IMG/VR virus record: IMGVR_UViG_3300042566_000988
Span: 1 to 29,957 of that record
DNA from: a virus
DNA: 29,957 nt
Strand: one strand, 5' to 3'
Each line of letters starts with the position of its first letter. Positions within the stretch are counted from its first letter, which is position 1. A program made the position numbers and the translations under genes. Positions 7,979 through 15,358 of the stretch are shown here, piece by piece. The notes under the pieces are model-generated. The model ran no database searches. It was not told the DNA's origin and worked only from the letters and a program-made list of their open reading frames with translations.

Positions 7979-10299
7979 TTGCCTGCCCTCCGCAGATTAA
8001 AGGCGCCCTGCATTGCCGTATCCAGCCGGCCTGAGACAAGGCCTTTTGCGACTACATCTGTAATCATGATTTCAATCTGCCGAATGCCAAATCCGTCGGT
8101 ACCACGGTCATTAGCTGTTGCCTGGGCATTGTTGCCATTGTTGTTAACGGTGATATTGACGCCGCCGCTGCCGCTAGATTGCACGCCGAGCTTGCCATTG
8201 CCCATTCTGCTCAATGGCAAGATTGCTTCAGCTCCTGCTTCGCCAGCAACAGATAAGGCTCCGCCTTGCGCAAAGGCATGAAGCTTTCCTGCTTTAAAAA
8301 ATGTTGGGCTAGTTACGATGCTGTTGCTAAATTGAGATAGCGATGGCGTTCCGGAAAAGACATTGCCATCGGCGTTGGCCATGGCGCCGCCATTCTCAAG
8401 ACGGGTGCTTCCTGTCATGTCTCCAGTTGACCCTGCTGTAAACATGCTGCCAAGTGTTTGGCCGAGATATTTAATAAGACCAGCAGTTGCCGCCTGCGCT
8501 TGCATGCGAAGAATGTCTGAAATAATCCCGTTCGCCAGATTTGTGAAATTGAGCTTTCCGGTCATAGCGAACTGAACTAGCGCATCTTCCATGCCACGAA
8601 ATGCGTTGCCAAAAAGCGTTTCCATTCCCTTCGCAGCATTTCCTGCGCTATCAACATATTCTCGAAATGCTCTATCTGCACCCGTTTCCCATCGGCGTTC
8701 GATTGCCAGGCGCGATGTCACGCTTGCTTGCTGGATAGCAACTGATGCTTCCATGGCTGCCTGCATCTGGGCTAGAGATTCAGCAGATACGGCGCCTTTG
8801 CTGCGCTCGATTTGATCGATTTGTTTCTTGAGCTCAAGCTCAGCCTTATGCTGCACATTGAGCAATGCGACTTCGCTGGCTGTTTTTCCGATTAGGCTTG
8901 CCTGGTATTCCAGCTCAAGATTCTGGTCGGCCAAGGCATCTCGGTAGCTTTCGACAGCCCGTGCCTCATCGAGGCGCTTAAGTTGGTCAATAAGAGGTGC
9001 GGCAGCTTCGAGAACACCCTTTTCTGCAGCCTGCAAGCGGAGCATGGCGTATTCGCCCTGGTCCGCCTTCTCGATACGGGCTTGTAGGCCCTGCAAGAAT
9101 CCGTCACCTGCCTTATTTGCTGGAGCAGATCCAGCATTTGATTCAAGTAAAGGTTTGCTGACTGAGCCGGCTACAGCTGCCGCAACGGCGCCAGCACCCA
9201 TCTTTTCCTGCAGGCGGCCAGAGAGATACGTACGACTGGCAATCTTTTCATAATCGGCATAAAACTCGGTCATGACCTGACCGGCCGCCTTAAATTCTCC
9301 CTGAAATAACAGCGCAATCTGGGCTGCCTGGGCGCCCATAAATTTTCCCGTTACCTGGAATCCGCGTTGCAAAACATCAAGCGAGTCGATAACCAGTGCT
9401 AAGCCAGTCACGGCGGCCTCTGACCAGTCCTTGATACTTCCATCTTGCGCTAATCCATCGACGCTGCCGCGCAGTCTATCTGTTGATGTATTTGCTTCTG
9501 TTAGGGCCTTAACAAATGCGTCAGCAGCTGGCAGCACTTCCATGCTGATGCTCTTAAACAGGGAGTCCTGGCTAATCTGGAGGCGCTTGAGGTTTTTATC
9601 AAACGCGTCGGCCATCTCAGCTTGCTCTGCTGTAGTTTTTGCAGCCAGCGTGCCAGCTTCGGCCATGTCGTTGAATAATGGCAGGAGTGTGCGGCCTTGT
9701 TTGCCAAAGATTTCAGTTGCGACTGCTGCCTTGACGCCAGAATCCTCGTATTTATTCATCGCCTCGGCGATTTTGATAAACATGGCACCGGTATCCATGC
9801 CGGCGAGTTCTTTGGAAGTCAGTCCGATACGGTTAAGAGCATCACGGACCTTTTCAGAAGGGCCGCCCGTTGCTTCCATGTTGACGGCAAGCTTACCCAG
9901 AGCGCCGCCGAGGTTTTCCATATCCATACCGCTGATTTTTGCCACGGCGCTAATGGCTGACAGGCTTTTTACTGATGCCCCAGTCTGTTCTGACATGTCT
10001 TTCAAGGCTGCAACGCTATCAACCGCCTTGTTGAATTGCATGATTAGTGCACCAATACCTACACCTGCGCTTAATCCGGCAATAGCGAGTCCTGCTTTTC
10101 CAACGGCGCCATCCAGCGTAAAGGCGCTTTTCAAGCCAGCGGCAATCTTCGTGCTTGCTTCGTCAGTGCTTCGAAGTAGCCCCGCTTTAATAGTTTGGCC
10201 GCTTTGTTCGGCAATCGTTGCGGCCTGGCGTAAACCTGTCTGCAGACTTGCAAGGTCTACCCCAAGCCGAATAACTGCAGTTGGTGACATAGTTGCCAT
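7975..10299 (-). CDS. Tail tape measure protein (lambda H-like)
   Basis: The 774-aa protein sets tail length and is probably ejected with the DNA. Near residues 67-85 is a Gly/Ala-rich hydrophobic stretch (GLAIAGLSAGVGIGALIM). The bulk is helical, with many Ala, Lys, Glu and Gln residues, and the C-terminal third (about 560-630, MEDALVQFAMTGKLNFTNLA onward) matches the lambda-type tape measure C-terminal domain. The C-terminus ends in a Gly/Asn-rich segment. The ATG at 10299 follows the GT stop by 3 nt, and the SD-like AGGT overlaps that stop, so translation depends on GT. A second in-frame ATG three codons on is possible. Confidence 0.93.
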   Translation of the reverse strand: MATMSPTAVIRLGVDLASLQTGLRQAATIAEQSGQTIKAGLLRSTDEASTKIAAGLKSAFTLDGAVGKAGLAIAGLSAGVGIGALIMQFNKAVDSVAALKDMSEQTGASVKSLSAISAVAKISGMDMENLGGALGKLAVNMEATGGPSEKVRDALNRIGLTSKELAGMDTGAMFIKIAEAMNKYEDSGVKAAVATEIFGKQGRTLLPLFNDMAEAGTLAAKTTAEQAEMADAFDKNLKRLQISQDSLFKSISMEVLPAADAFVKALTEANTSTDRLRGSVDGLAQDGSIKDWSEAAVTGLALVIDSLDVLQRGFQVTGKFMGAQAAQIALLFQGEFKAAGQVMTEFYADYEKIASRTYLSGRLQEKMGAGAVAAAVAGSVSKPLLESNAGSAPANKAGDGFLQGLQARIEKADQGEYAMLRLQAAEKGVLEAAAPLIDQLKRLDEARAVESYRDALADQNLELEYQASLIGKTASEVALLNVQHKAELELKKQIDQIERSKGAVSAESLAQMQAAMEASVAIQQASVTSRLAIERRWETGADRAFREYVDSAGNAAKGMETLFGNAFRGMEDALVQFAMTGKLNFTNLANGIISDILRMQAQAATAGLIKYLGQTLGSMFTAGSTGDMTGSTRLENGGAMANADGNVFSGTPSLSQFSNSIVTSPTFFKAGKLHAFAQGGALSVAGEAGAEAILPLSRMGNGKLGVQSSGSGGVNITVNNNGNNAQATANDRGTDGFGIRQIEIMITDVVAKGLVSGRLDTAMQGAFNLRRAGK

Positions 10300-10302
10300 G
10301 GC

Positions 10303-10970
10303 TTACCTATTGCTATTGATCACAGAGAGCACTTCAAGCTCAAGCACTTGAAGAGCGGCAAATACTTCAGGCTGGTCGGAATGAGGTACGCGCTGATATC
10401 GCATAACCAGAGGCAAAGCGCTGTAATTGAGGCCATAAATGACCCCATCCATGCCGCCGCGTAGCCATTGCGTCCGCAAAGAACAAAGTACAGATAGCGG
10501 TACTTCGTTTTCTGGCCAGATGTCGAGATCGACGCATTCCTCTTCACGCTCTTCTAAATCGGATTCAAGGCCAAATGCCTTGAGAGCCTCTTTCTGGGCT
10601 GTTAGGTCTTGCCTACCGCCAAGCGCCCAGTGCCTGGCGGCGTCCCTTAGTTTTTTGCTCGGCTCTCCGTTAATGCCAGCACGTAAGCCATGAAAATCTC
10701 ACGCGCTGCAGGTGAGTAATCTCCAAGCAGGTGCGATAGGGCGTCATGGCTAAATGGCACTTGCTCACCGTTGCAGTCAAAGACATTGCTCCAGCCGGTG
10801 ATAATTGGGCCAAGAACTTCTATATCGGGTTTTCCTTTGGATGCTTCGGTCCACTCGCCCAATGCCTTTTTGCCCAGGTGCTTAAATTCGAGCTTGAGTG
10901 GTACCACCCCTTGCGGGGTGGTAATCTTGACTTCAGCTGTAAAAGTCGGGTTCGGTTGGAGTCGAAACAT
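10303..10970 (-). CDS. Tail assembly chaperone gpG-T fusion made by -1 frameshift
   Basis: If ribosomes slip -1 on A AAA AAC at 10656-10650, the G frame (107 aa) continues for 115 more codons to a TAA at 10305-10303, giving a 222-aa fusion. The added T part has no ATG near its beginning and holds a conserved-looking block: DIWPENEVPLSVLCSLRTQW, then GLNYSALPLVMRY. This pattern is that of DUF1799 phage proteins, the usual T-like domain. In lambda, gpG and gpGT coat the tape measure and recruit tail tube subunits, and the fusion is made at a few percent of G. The heptamer, missing start and three-base gap to the tape measure all support a real programmed shift. Confidence 0.9.
10647..10970 (-). 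CDS. Tail assembly chaperone, gpG-like
   Basis: The 107-aa protein begins MFRLQPNPTFTAEVKITTPQ and ends ALTESRAKN. It lies between the tail tube gene (TAATG overlap of one base) and the tape measure, which is the constant position of gpG. It contains a compact alpha/beta core with KLEFKHLGKKALGEW and DALSHLLGDYSPAAREIF. The last four codons form the slippery site described separately, so this is the unshifted, major product. Role is known for the position; the sequence family is recognised only generally. Confidence 0.88.
   Translation of the reverse strand: MFRLQPNPTFTAEVKITTPQGVVPLKLEFKHLGKKALGEWTEASKGKPDIEVLGPIITGWSNVFDCNGEQVPFSHDALSHLLGDYSPAAREIFMAYVLALTESRAKN
10650..10656 (-). promoter_or_regulatory. 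-1 ribosomal slippery heptamer A AAA AAC
   Basis: In the G frame the codons are GCA AAA AAC TAA, so the heptamer A AAA AAC lies in the X XXY YYZ register, directly before the stop codon. After a -1 shift both codons read AAA and the next codon is CTA. A stop immediately after the heptamer often raises slipping by pausing. I did not identify a convincing downstream pseudoknot. Confidence 0.88.
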
Positions 10971-11929
10971 TAGGCCACCACCAGACGTAGTTCATCATTG
11001 CCGGCCGAAGGCAGCAAGCGACCGTCAAAGCCGATCATGCGGCGGCCAGACTGATCCTCTTTCTTTGGGTTGAGGAGCTGTACTGCTGGGGCAAAGATAG
11101 TGACTTTGTAGCCAGCGGTAGCGCCGTGGGTCAGTCCGATGCTGGATGCAATGTTATTGATGACGTTGCCCATCATGGTGATTTCCTGGGCAGCGGTCAG
11201 ATCCAGCGTCACTGCAGCGGTTGCCTCACGGTTAGTGATGTCGATCGATTCGCCACCCACCAGGGCAATGAAGTCAACGCTGTTGCCCAGCTTTGCGGAG
11301 AGGCCTTTGCTCGGGTAGGCAGTACCGCCAGACAGGGAGCCGGCAGCATAGGTGCAACCCAGCAGAATGTCTGAGGTGTTAGCGTCTGTTACGACGGCTG
11401 GGGTTTTGAAGTTGCTCACAGCAATGGTTGGAGTTGATGCTGCGGCAATGCCGCCATCAAGGCCACGAAAGTTGAAAGACAGCACGGGCTTTTCGCCGAC
11501 ACCGGCTTTGATTTCAACATCACCACGGGCGCCCAGCATTTTGTGAACCACGCCGCTGTCGTAGTAATAAATCGTTGCGGATTCAAACCCGGCAGAAATC
11601 GGGGTGTATTCAACGCGGGAGCTCACAGTCACTGCTTCAGCCATGCCGGCAGCGCGGAGCAGCGGGCCATAAGCCGGGGCGGTGCCGGCGGTGCCGGATC
11701 CTTGAAGCTCCACATCAAACGTGAGTTCAATGTACTTTGTGCCAACCAGCTGCTCAGACGCGCCAAGGTATGGGCGGAGCAAGGCCCGATCAACGTTTTG
11801 AGCGTTAAGCGGGTTAACGGTCTGGTTGGACACCAGCATGGCATTCAGGCTGCCTGTAGGCGTGGCGTCTGTGCCGTAGGTGGTTTCAATTTTGGCCAGG
11901 ATGGCCGAGTCGCGTACGTTACGTGGCAT
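10970..11929 (-). CDS. Major tail tube protein
   Basis: The 319-aa protein begins MPRNVRDSAILAKIETTYGT, typical of tail tube proteins of this phage group. It continues with beta-rich sequence: LTFDVELQGSG, VEYTPISAGFESATIYYYD and ISFNFRG-like strands, and a C-terminal Ig-like stretch ending NDELRLVVA. It forms the stacked rings of the siphophage tail tube. It stands immediately upstream of the G/GT chaperone, whose start codon overlaps its TAA by one base. A short 49-aa gene precedes it by 2 nt. The length is above the average for bare tube proteins, consistent with an extra surface domain. Confidence 0.88.
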   Translation of the reverse strand: MPRNVRDSAILAKIETTYGTDATPTGSLNAMLVSNQTVNPLNAQNVDRALLRPYLGASEQLVGTKYIELTFDVELQGSGTAGTAPAYGPLLRAAGMAEAVTVSSRVEYTPISAGFESATIYYYDSGVVHKMLGARGDVEIKAGVGEKPVLSFNFRGLDGGIAAASTPTIAVSNFKTPAVVTDANTSDILLGCTYAAGSLSGGTAYPSKGLSAKLGNSVDFIALVGGESIDITNREATAAVTLDLTAAQEITMMGNVINNIASSIGLTHGATAGYKVTIFAPAVQLLNPKKEDQSGRRMIGFDGRLLPSAGNDELRLVVA

Positions 11930-11931
11930 GG

Positions 11932-12081
11932 TTATTCCTTTACGGGCGAAGCAGGCTCGGCTGCCGGATCAGTCGGTTGATGGTTTGTGGCGCGGGTCAG
12001 CGCGCCTGTTTTGTCATCACGGATATAGCTACCGCCTTCGGAGGGAACGGGCATATCAACGGGGTTTTGCTCTTTGGCCAT
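11932..12081 (-). CDS. Small conserved-type phage protein (49 aa)
   Basis: This short ORF begins MAKEQNPVDMPVPSEGGSYI and ends PAAEPASPVKE. Its ATG overlaps the preceding stop (TAATG) and its stop is 2 nt from the tail tube start, with AAAGG-type sequence near its end acting as the SD for the tail gene. Short proteins with the pattern GGSYIRDxKTG are often found just before tail tube genes. The Pro/Ala-rich C-terminus looks disordered. It fills a gap that would otherwise be empty in a tightly packed operon. Function unknown; perhaps head-tail or tail assembly. Confidence 0.75.
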   Translation of the reverse strand: MAKEQNPVDMPVPSEGGSYIRDDKTGALTRATNHQPTDPAAEPASPVKE

Positions 12082-12491
12082 TAGGCTTCTCCTGCGGGTC
12101 GGACGTAGCTGGCAGCCACGCGGAATGTGGCGCGGCCTAAGTCAATGCTGTCGTCGGTAAATTCAATGTCGTGGTCTGGGCCGATAAGCACCCCATCGTC
12201 GGGCGTGCCGGCGCTGATGCCTGACTCCAGCAGCTGCTGAATCTGGCTCATCAGAGTGTCGTTTTGCGGGTCGGTCACGGCACCGGTAAACAGCACCGAA
12301 ACGGCAACCGTCAAAGACGCATCGACACGGCCAATCACCTGCTGGGTGTTTGGCTCTCTATCGGGTTCAATAACAATGACCGGCAGCTTTTCTTCCGGAA
12401 TCGGGTCTCGCCGGGTTCGGTAGATCGGTGCACCGGTGGCTGCTGACAATGCAGATTCAATGGCTTGAAGGATGATTGCCCGCAAGCTCAT
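12081..12491 (-). CDS. Probable tail terminator / tail completion protein
   Basis: The 136-aa protein has an N-terminal helix (MSLRAIILQAIESALSAA), an YRTRRDPIPEEKLPVIVIEPD segment, then beta strands with SLTVAVSVLFTG, and ends DLGRATFRVAASYVRPAGEA. The pattern (N-terminal helix, a proline-rich turn before an IVIEPD-like strand, long final strand) and the place between head-tail joining protein and tail tube match lambda gpU/tail-terminator proteins. Starts with an ATGA overlap. Assignment is from layout and secondary-structure pattern. Confidence 0.68.
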   Translation of the reverse strand: MSLRAIILQAIESALSAATGAPIYRTRRDPIPEEKLPVIVIEPDREPNTQQVIGRVDASLTVAVSVLFTGAVTDPQNDTLMSQIQQLLESGISAGTPDDGVLIGPDHDIEFTDDSIDLGRATFRVAASYVRPAGEA

Positions 12492-12805
12492 GATGCCTTC
12501 CTTACGGGAAACTCCCAGAACCCATCCACCGGATATGGCATGGCGCGCACGTTATGAATAACGCCATCAATCAGAATCTGTCCGCCGCCTTCAATGTGCA
12601 AAAGCGCGTCTGATGTCATGTCAGACTGGCTGACCTGGATAATGTCGTTATTGGCTTGCACCATGCCATCCAGCGCATCGGGCCGGTTTGGAACAAAGAT
12701 GCCTACTGCCCGGAAGCCCAGACCGGAAATCGCGACATCGGCATTGCCGATTTTGGCGATAATCCCGGTCTGAATCCGGCGTTCCATGGCAGCAAAGCTT
12801 CCCAT
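12488..12805 (-). CDS. Probable head-tail joining protein (gpFII position)
   Basis: The 105-aa protein has a beta-rich sequence: DVAISGLGFRAVGIF, DIIQVSQSDM, ILIDGVIHNVRAMPYPVDGF and a final WEFPVRKAS. It follows the decoration protein and precedes the tail terminator, the place of lambda gpFII, which caps the portal for tail attachment. Two starts are possible, ATG at 12805 or at 12787 (MERRIQTG). Neither has a strong SD; the first leaves 12 nt after the upstream stop. The function is inferred from position. Confidence 0.65.
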   Translation of the reverse strand: MGSFAAMERRIQTGIIAKIGNADVAISGLGFRAVGIFVPNRPDALDGMVQANNDIIQVSQSDMTSDALLHIEGGGQILIDGVIHNVRAMPYPVDGFWEFPVRKAS

Positions 12806-12817
12806 TTCCAGAACCGA

Positions 12818-13144
12818 TCAGCCGTTGATCTTGACGTTGACGCTGGTAACCGAGGCGGCAGCGGCGTTTGCTGCAAAGCCGGCCAAGGTGTTGCCCGATG
12901 CGGTGGTCGTGATCTGGCTGTTGGTAGCATCCCAGTACACCAGTGCGCCCTGGGCGATGGTGTCAGCAGCCTTTTTCGGGAGCTGGAATACGCCAGTTAC
13001 TTGCAGCGAGCCGGTAGCATTGGCGGCAATGTCTGCCAAAGCCACGCCGACGCGTGCGCCGATAACAACGACAGCACCTGAGGCTACGGCAGCCGCCGGG
13101 CTGTGATCCAATACATTACCCGGCTGAACAAACAATTTAGTCAT
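12818..13144 (-). CDS. Capsid decoration/cement protein, DUF2190 family
   Basis: The 108-aa protein begins MTKLFVQPGNVLDHSPAAAV and contains GAVVVIGARVGVALADIAAN and a QGALVYWDAT motif, all typical of DUF2190 proteins. Several of these act as capsid cement (lambda gpD-like role) that stabilises the expanded shell. It follows the major capsid gene, with an AAAGGAAA ribosome site 6 nt before the ATG. The independent, strong ribosome site and the hairpin in the preceding gap fit a protein needed in high amounts. Confidence 0.85.
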   Translation of the reverse strand: MTKLFVQPGNVLDHSPAAAVASGAVVVIGARVGVALADIAANATGSLQVTGVFQLPKKAADTIAQGALVYWDATNSQITTTASGNTLAGFAANAAAASVTSVNVKING

Positions 13145-13161
13145 GATGTTTCCTTTCGTGC

Positions 13162-13184
13162 GCCGCCCGGGCTCTCCGGGCGGC
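13162..13184 (-). other. GC-rich stem-loop between capsid and decoration genes
   Basis: A perfect 9-bp stem, GCCGCCCGG with CCGGGCGGC, encloses a 5-nt loop. On the coding strand no T-run follows, so it is unlikely to end transcription. It may protect the upstream capsid mRNA end, or set relative expression of capsid and decoration proteins. On the plus strand a short TTT follows, too weak to call a terminator. Confidence 0.6.
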
Positions 13185-13201
13185 TTTGATTAAGAGGTCG
13201 G

Positions 13202-15262
13202 TTACTGGCCGGCGTTGGTCACGGCGCCGCGGTAGTCGACGGCATCCACGCCAAAGTCCAGACGGACTTTCCAGCGAGCGCCATCCACGTCGAAGCCCTG
13301 TTCGGTTTCCAGGTACGGCTCTTCCATGCCGTCGAGGAACGAGACTTCAACCACCGGTGCAGTGGCCGGGTCAGCGAACAGATAGCGGCGGGTGCCTGTC
13401 AGACGCGGCGAGTCGACGATGTCGCCTACCATGCCCATGACAATGTTCGGCTTTTGCAGCTTGTTGGCAGTGTCCGGGTCGTATTGCGCGCCGATGATGC
13501 CGCGAGCCTGACCGCCAAGACCCAGGGCCACCAGCAGTACAGCCGGGGTCAGATCCAGGAAGTCGATGCCAGACACATCCTTTTGGCTGCGCATCAGAAC
13601 GCGGTCTGCATCCAGCGACAGCATGCTGATGGCGGCGCCGGTACCGAGGTTGCCGTGGTCTGCGTGGAACAGCGTTTTGCCGTCTGCCAGAACCGGGCCA
13701 AGGCCGCTGTTTAGTGCCAGCAGTGCATACACATCGGATTCGATGGTGCGTGCTGCAGCACGACCCAGCGTATCGGCCAAACCGATAAAGGCACCCAGAT
13801 CATCATTGATGATTGTCTGGCGGCTGATGTTGATGATGTTGCCCTTGGTGTCGGCTTGCACTTGTGCTTTTTCGCCGTCCGGCACGGTTTTGTTTTTGAA
13901 CTCGCCAAGTTCGTTCAGGGTATCCAGGTTGCCGATGCTGCCGGTGCGGTAGCGGTTATGGGCACGGAAATCCGAAACGCTGCCGATCTTACAGAAGCGC
14001 TTCCAGGTATCTGCAGCAACGGTGTAACCAGTTTGCAGAACCTTGTGCATGGTGTTTTCCAGCAGGATCGGGAAATCGCTGGTCGACTGGGTGAACGCCA
14101 TGGCGACGATCTTGCGCTGATCGAGGCCGGCACAGCTGACGCCAGAGCGCTCAAGCGATGCTTTAGCCAGATCCAGCAGCTTCATGCCGGCAAACGGGTT
14201 GCCTTGCATGGCTGCGCGGCGCTTGTCTGAATCTTGCATCAGGCCAGCGCGGGCAATGATGGCGTTGACGGCGGCGGCACGCATGGTGTCTGCTTCGTCT
14301 TGCACGGTGACTACATGGTTACCGGCGGCCGAAGTCGAGGCTTTACCGAGATGTGCCAGCAGCTTTGCCTTGGCGTGCTCGGCCGAGCACTCCAGGTCGC
14401 CTTCGCAGGAAGCCTGCAGATCGGCAACGCCGGTTTGGCTGGCGAACGGCTTGAATGCGTCTTGAATCGAAGCGCGGCGGCCCGCTTCGGCGCGAGCGCC
14501 TGCGGCCAGAACTTCGGCTTCGTTAATGGGTGTGGTTTGCGTGGCGGTTTGCGTTTGCTGAGCCGCCGGATTGGCTTGAGGCATAGATTGCTCCTTGGGT
14601 GATGTGGCGGCTGCCACAGGGGTACCGGCTGCCGTAACGGCAGGCGGGTTCTTGGATCGGGCGGCAAATGCCGTCCGATCAAAACTTGCGGCTACCGCTA
14701 GCGCCGGAGAAAGGCTATCGACATAGCCTTCAGCCATGGCTTCGGCAGCGGTAAACCAGTGGTCAGCACCGTCTGTCAGCAAAGCCAGGCAGTCGTCAAT
14801 CGACTTGCCCGTCTTGTTGGCGTAGCTGGTGCTCATGGCTTGTGCATACTTATCAAGCAGGTCAGCGTATTCGCGCATATCAGCGCTATTGCCTCGCGCA
14901 GCGCCCCAAGGGGCGTGCACCATAAACAGGCCGTTTTCTGCCATCTCAACCGTGTCGCCAGCCATGGCAATCAGACTGGCGATGGATACGGCAACGCCAT
15001 CAATCGAAACGGTGACAGTGGCCTTATGGCGCTTCAAGGCGTTGTAAATGGCAATGCCGTCAGAGACCGAGCCGCCGTAACTGTTGATGCGCACCGTTAG
15101 TGCTTCAACGTCCAATGCGGCGATGTCTTTAACGAACTCGGCAGCAGTGACCGATTCGCCCCACCAGGATTCACCGATGTCGCCATAAATAAAGACTTCT
15201 GCAGAGCTGCCCTGCTCTGCGGCGTTGGGGTTGCTACGGGCTTTAATGTCGTACCACTTCAT
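13202..15262 (-). CDS. Fused ClpP-like prohead protease / major capsid protein
   Basis: The 686-aa fusion starts at the ATG at 15262, which has GGAG 8 nt upstream; an in-frame TTG at 15274 would place that SD inside the gene. Residues about 20-190 are a ClpP/S49-type protease: GVAVSIASLIAMAGD gives nucleophile Ser93, MVHAP gives His116, and DHWFTAAEAMAEGYVD gives a likely Asp167. Residues about 200-250 are a Pro/Ala/Thr/Gln-rich linker, which may include the cleavage site and scaffold-like region. From about 255 to the end is a HK97-fold major capsid domain of the Mu gpT-like type. Such fusions are known in many prophages. No separate scaffold gene is present. The protease probably cuts itself from the capsid domain during maturation. 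Confidence 0.92.
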   Translation of the reverse strand: MKWYDIKARSNPNAAEQGSSAEVFIYGDIGESWWGESVTAAEFVKDIAALDVEALTVRINSYGGSVSDGIAIYNALKRHKATVTVSIDGVAVSIASLIAMAGDTVEMAENGLFMVHAPWGAARGNSADMREYADLLDKYAQAMSTSYANKTGKSIDDCLALLTDGADHWFTAAEAMAEGYVDSLSPALAVAASFDRTAFAARSKNPPAVTAAGTPVAAATSPKEQSMPQANPAAQQTQTATQTTPINEAEVLAAGARAEAGRRASIQDAFKPFASQTGVADLQASCEGDLECSAEHAKAKLLAHLGKASTSAAGNHVVTVQDEADTMRAAAVNAIIARAGLMQDSDKRRAAMQGNPFAGMKLLDLAKASLERSGVSCAGLDQRKIVAMAFTQSTSDFPILLENTMHKVLQTGYTVAADTWKRFCKIGSVSDFRAHNRYRTGSIGNLDTLNELGEFKNKTVPDGEKAQVQADTKGNIINISRQTIINDDLGAFIGLADTLGRAAARTIESDVYALLALNSGLGPVLADGKTLFHADHGNLGTGAAISMLSLDADRVLMRSQKDVSGIDFLDLTPAVLLVALGLGGQARGIIGAQYDPDTANKLQKPNIVMGMVGDIVDSPRLTGTRRYLFADPATAPVVEVSFLDGMEEPYLETEQGFDVDGARWKVRLDFGVDAVDYRGAVTNAGQ

Positions 15263-15313
15263 GGGGTTCTCCAAAATTCCTAGGCTTTTGGTGCGTCAAG
15301 CGTCAGTGTGTTG

Positions 15314-15358
15314 AAAAGCGATTCCGGTTTTTACCCAAAAACCGGACTATTTTTTATG
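15314..15358. repeat. 45-bp hairpin repeat, copy 1 (after portal)
   Basis: This 45-nt sequence is identical to 17079-17123. It holds a perfect 9-bp inverted repeat, CCGGTTTTT / AAAAACCGG, around a 4-nt loop. On the plus strand the hairpin is followed by ACTATTTTTTA, so it resembles a terminator for antisense transcripts. On the coding (minus) strand it is followed by only AATCGCTTTT. The portal stop codon TAA lies inside it. Confidence 0.9.

Noticed and set aside
10320-10547. 75-aa minus-strand frame with its own ATG
   Set aside because: It lies in a different frame from the T part of the GT fusion, has a Cys/Leu-rich random look and no SD. The -1 frame explains the region.
13162-13184. Terminator between capsid and decoration genes
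   Set aside because: The stem is strong but no T-run follows on the coding strand, and downstream morphogenesis genes must be transcribed.
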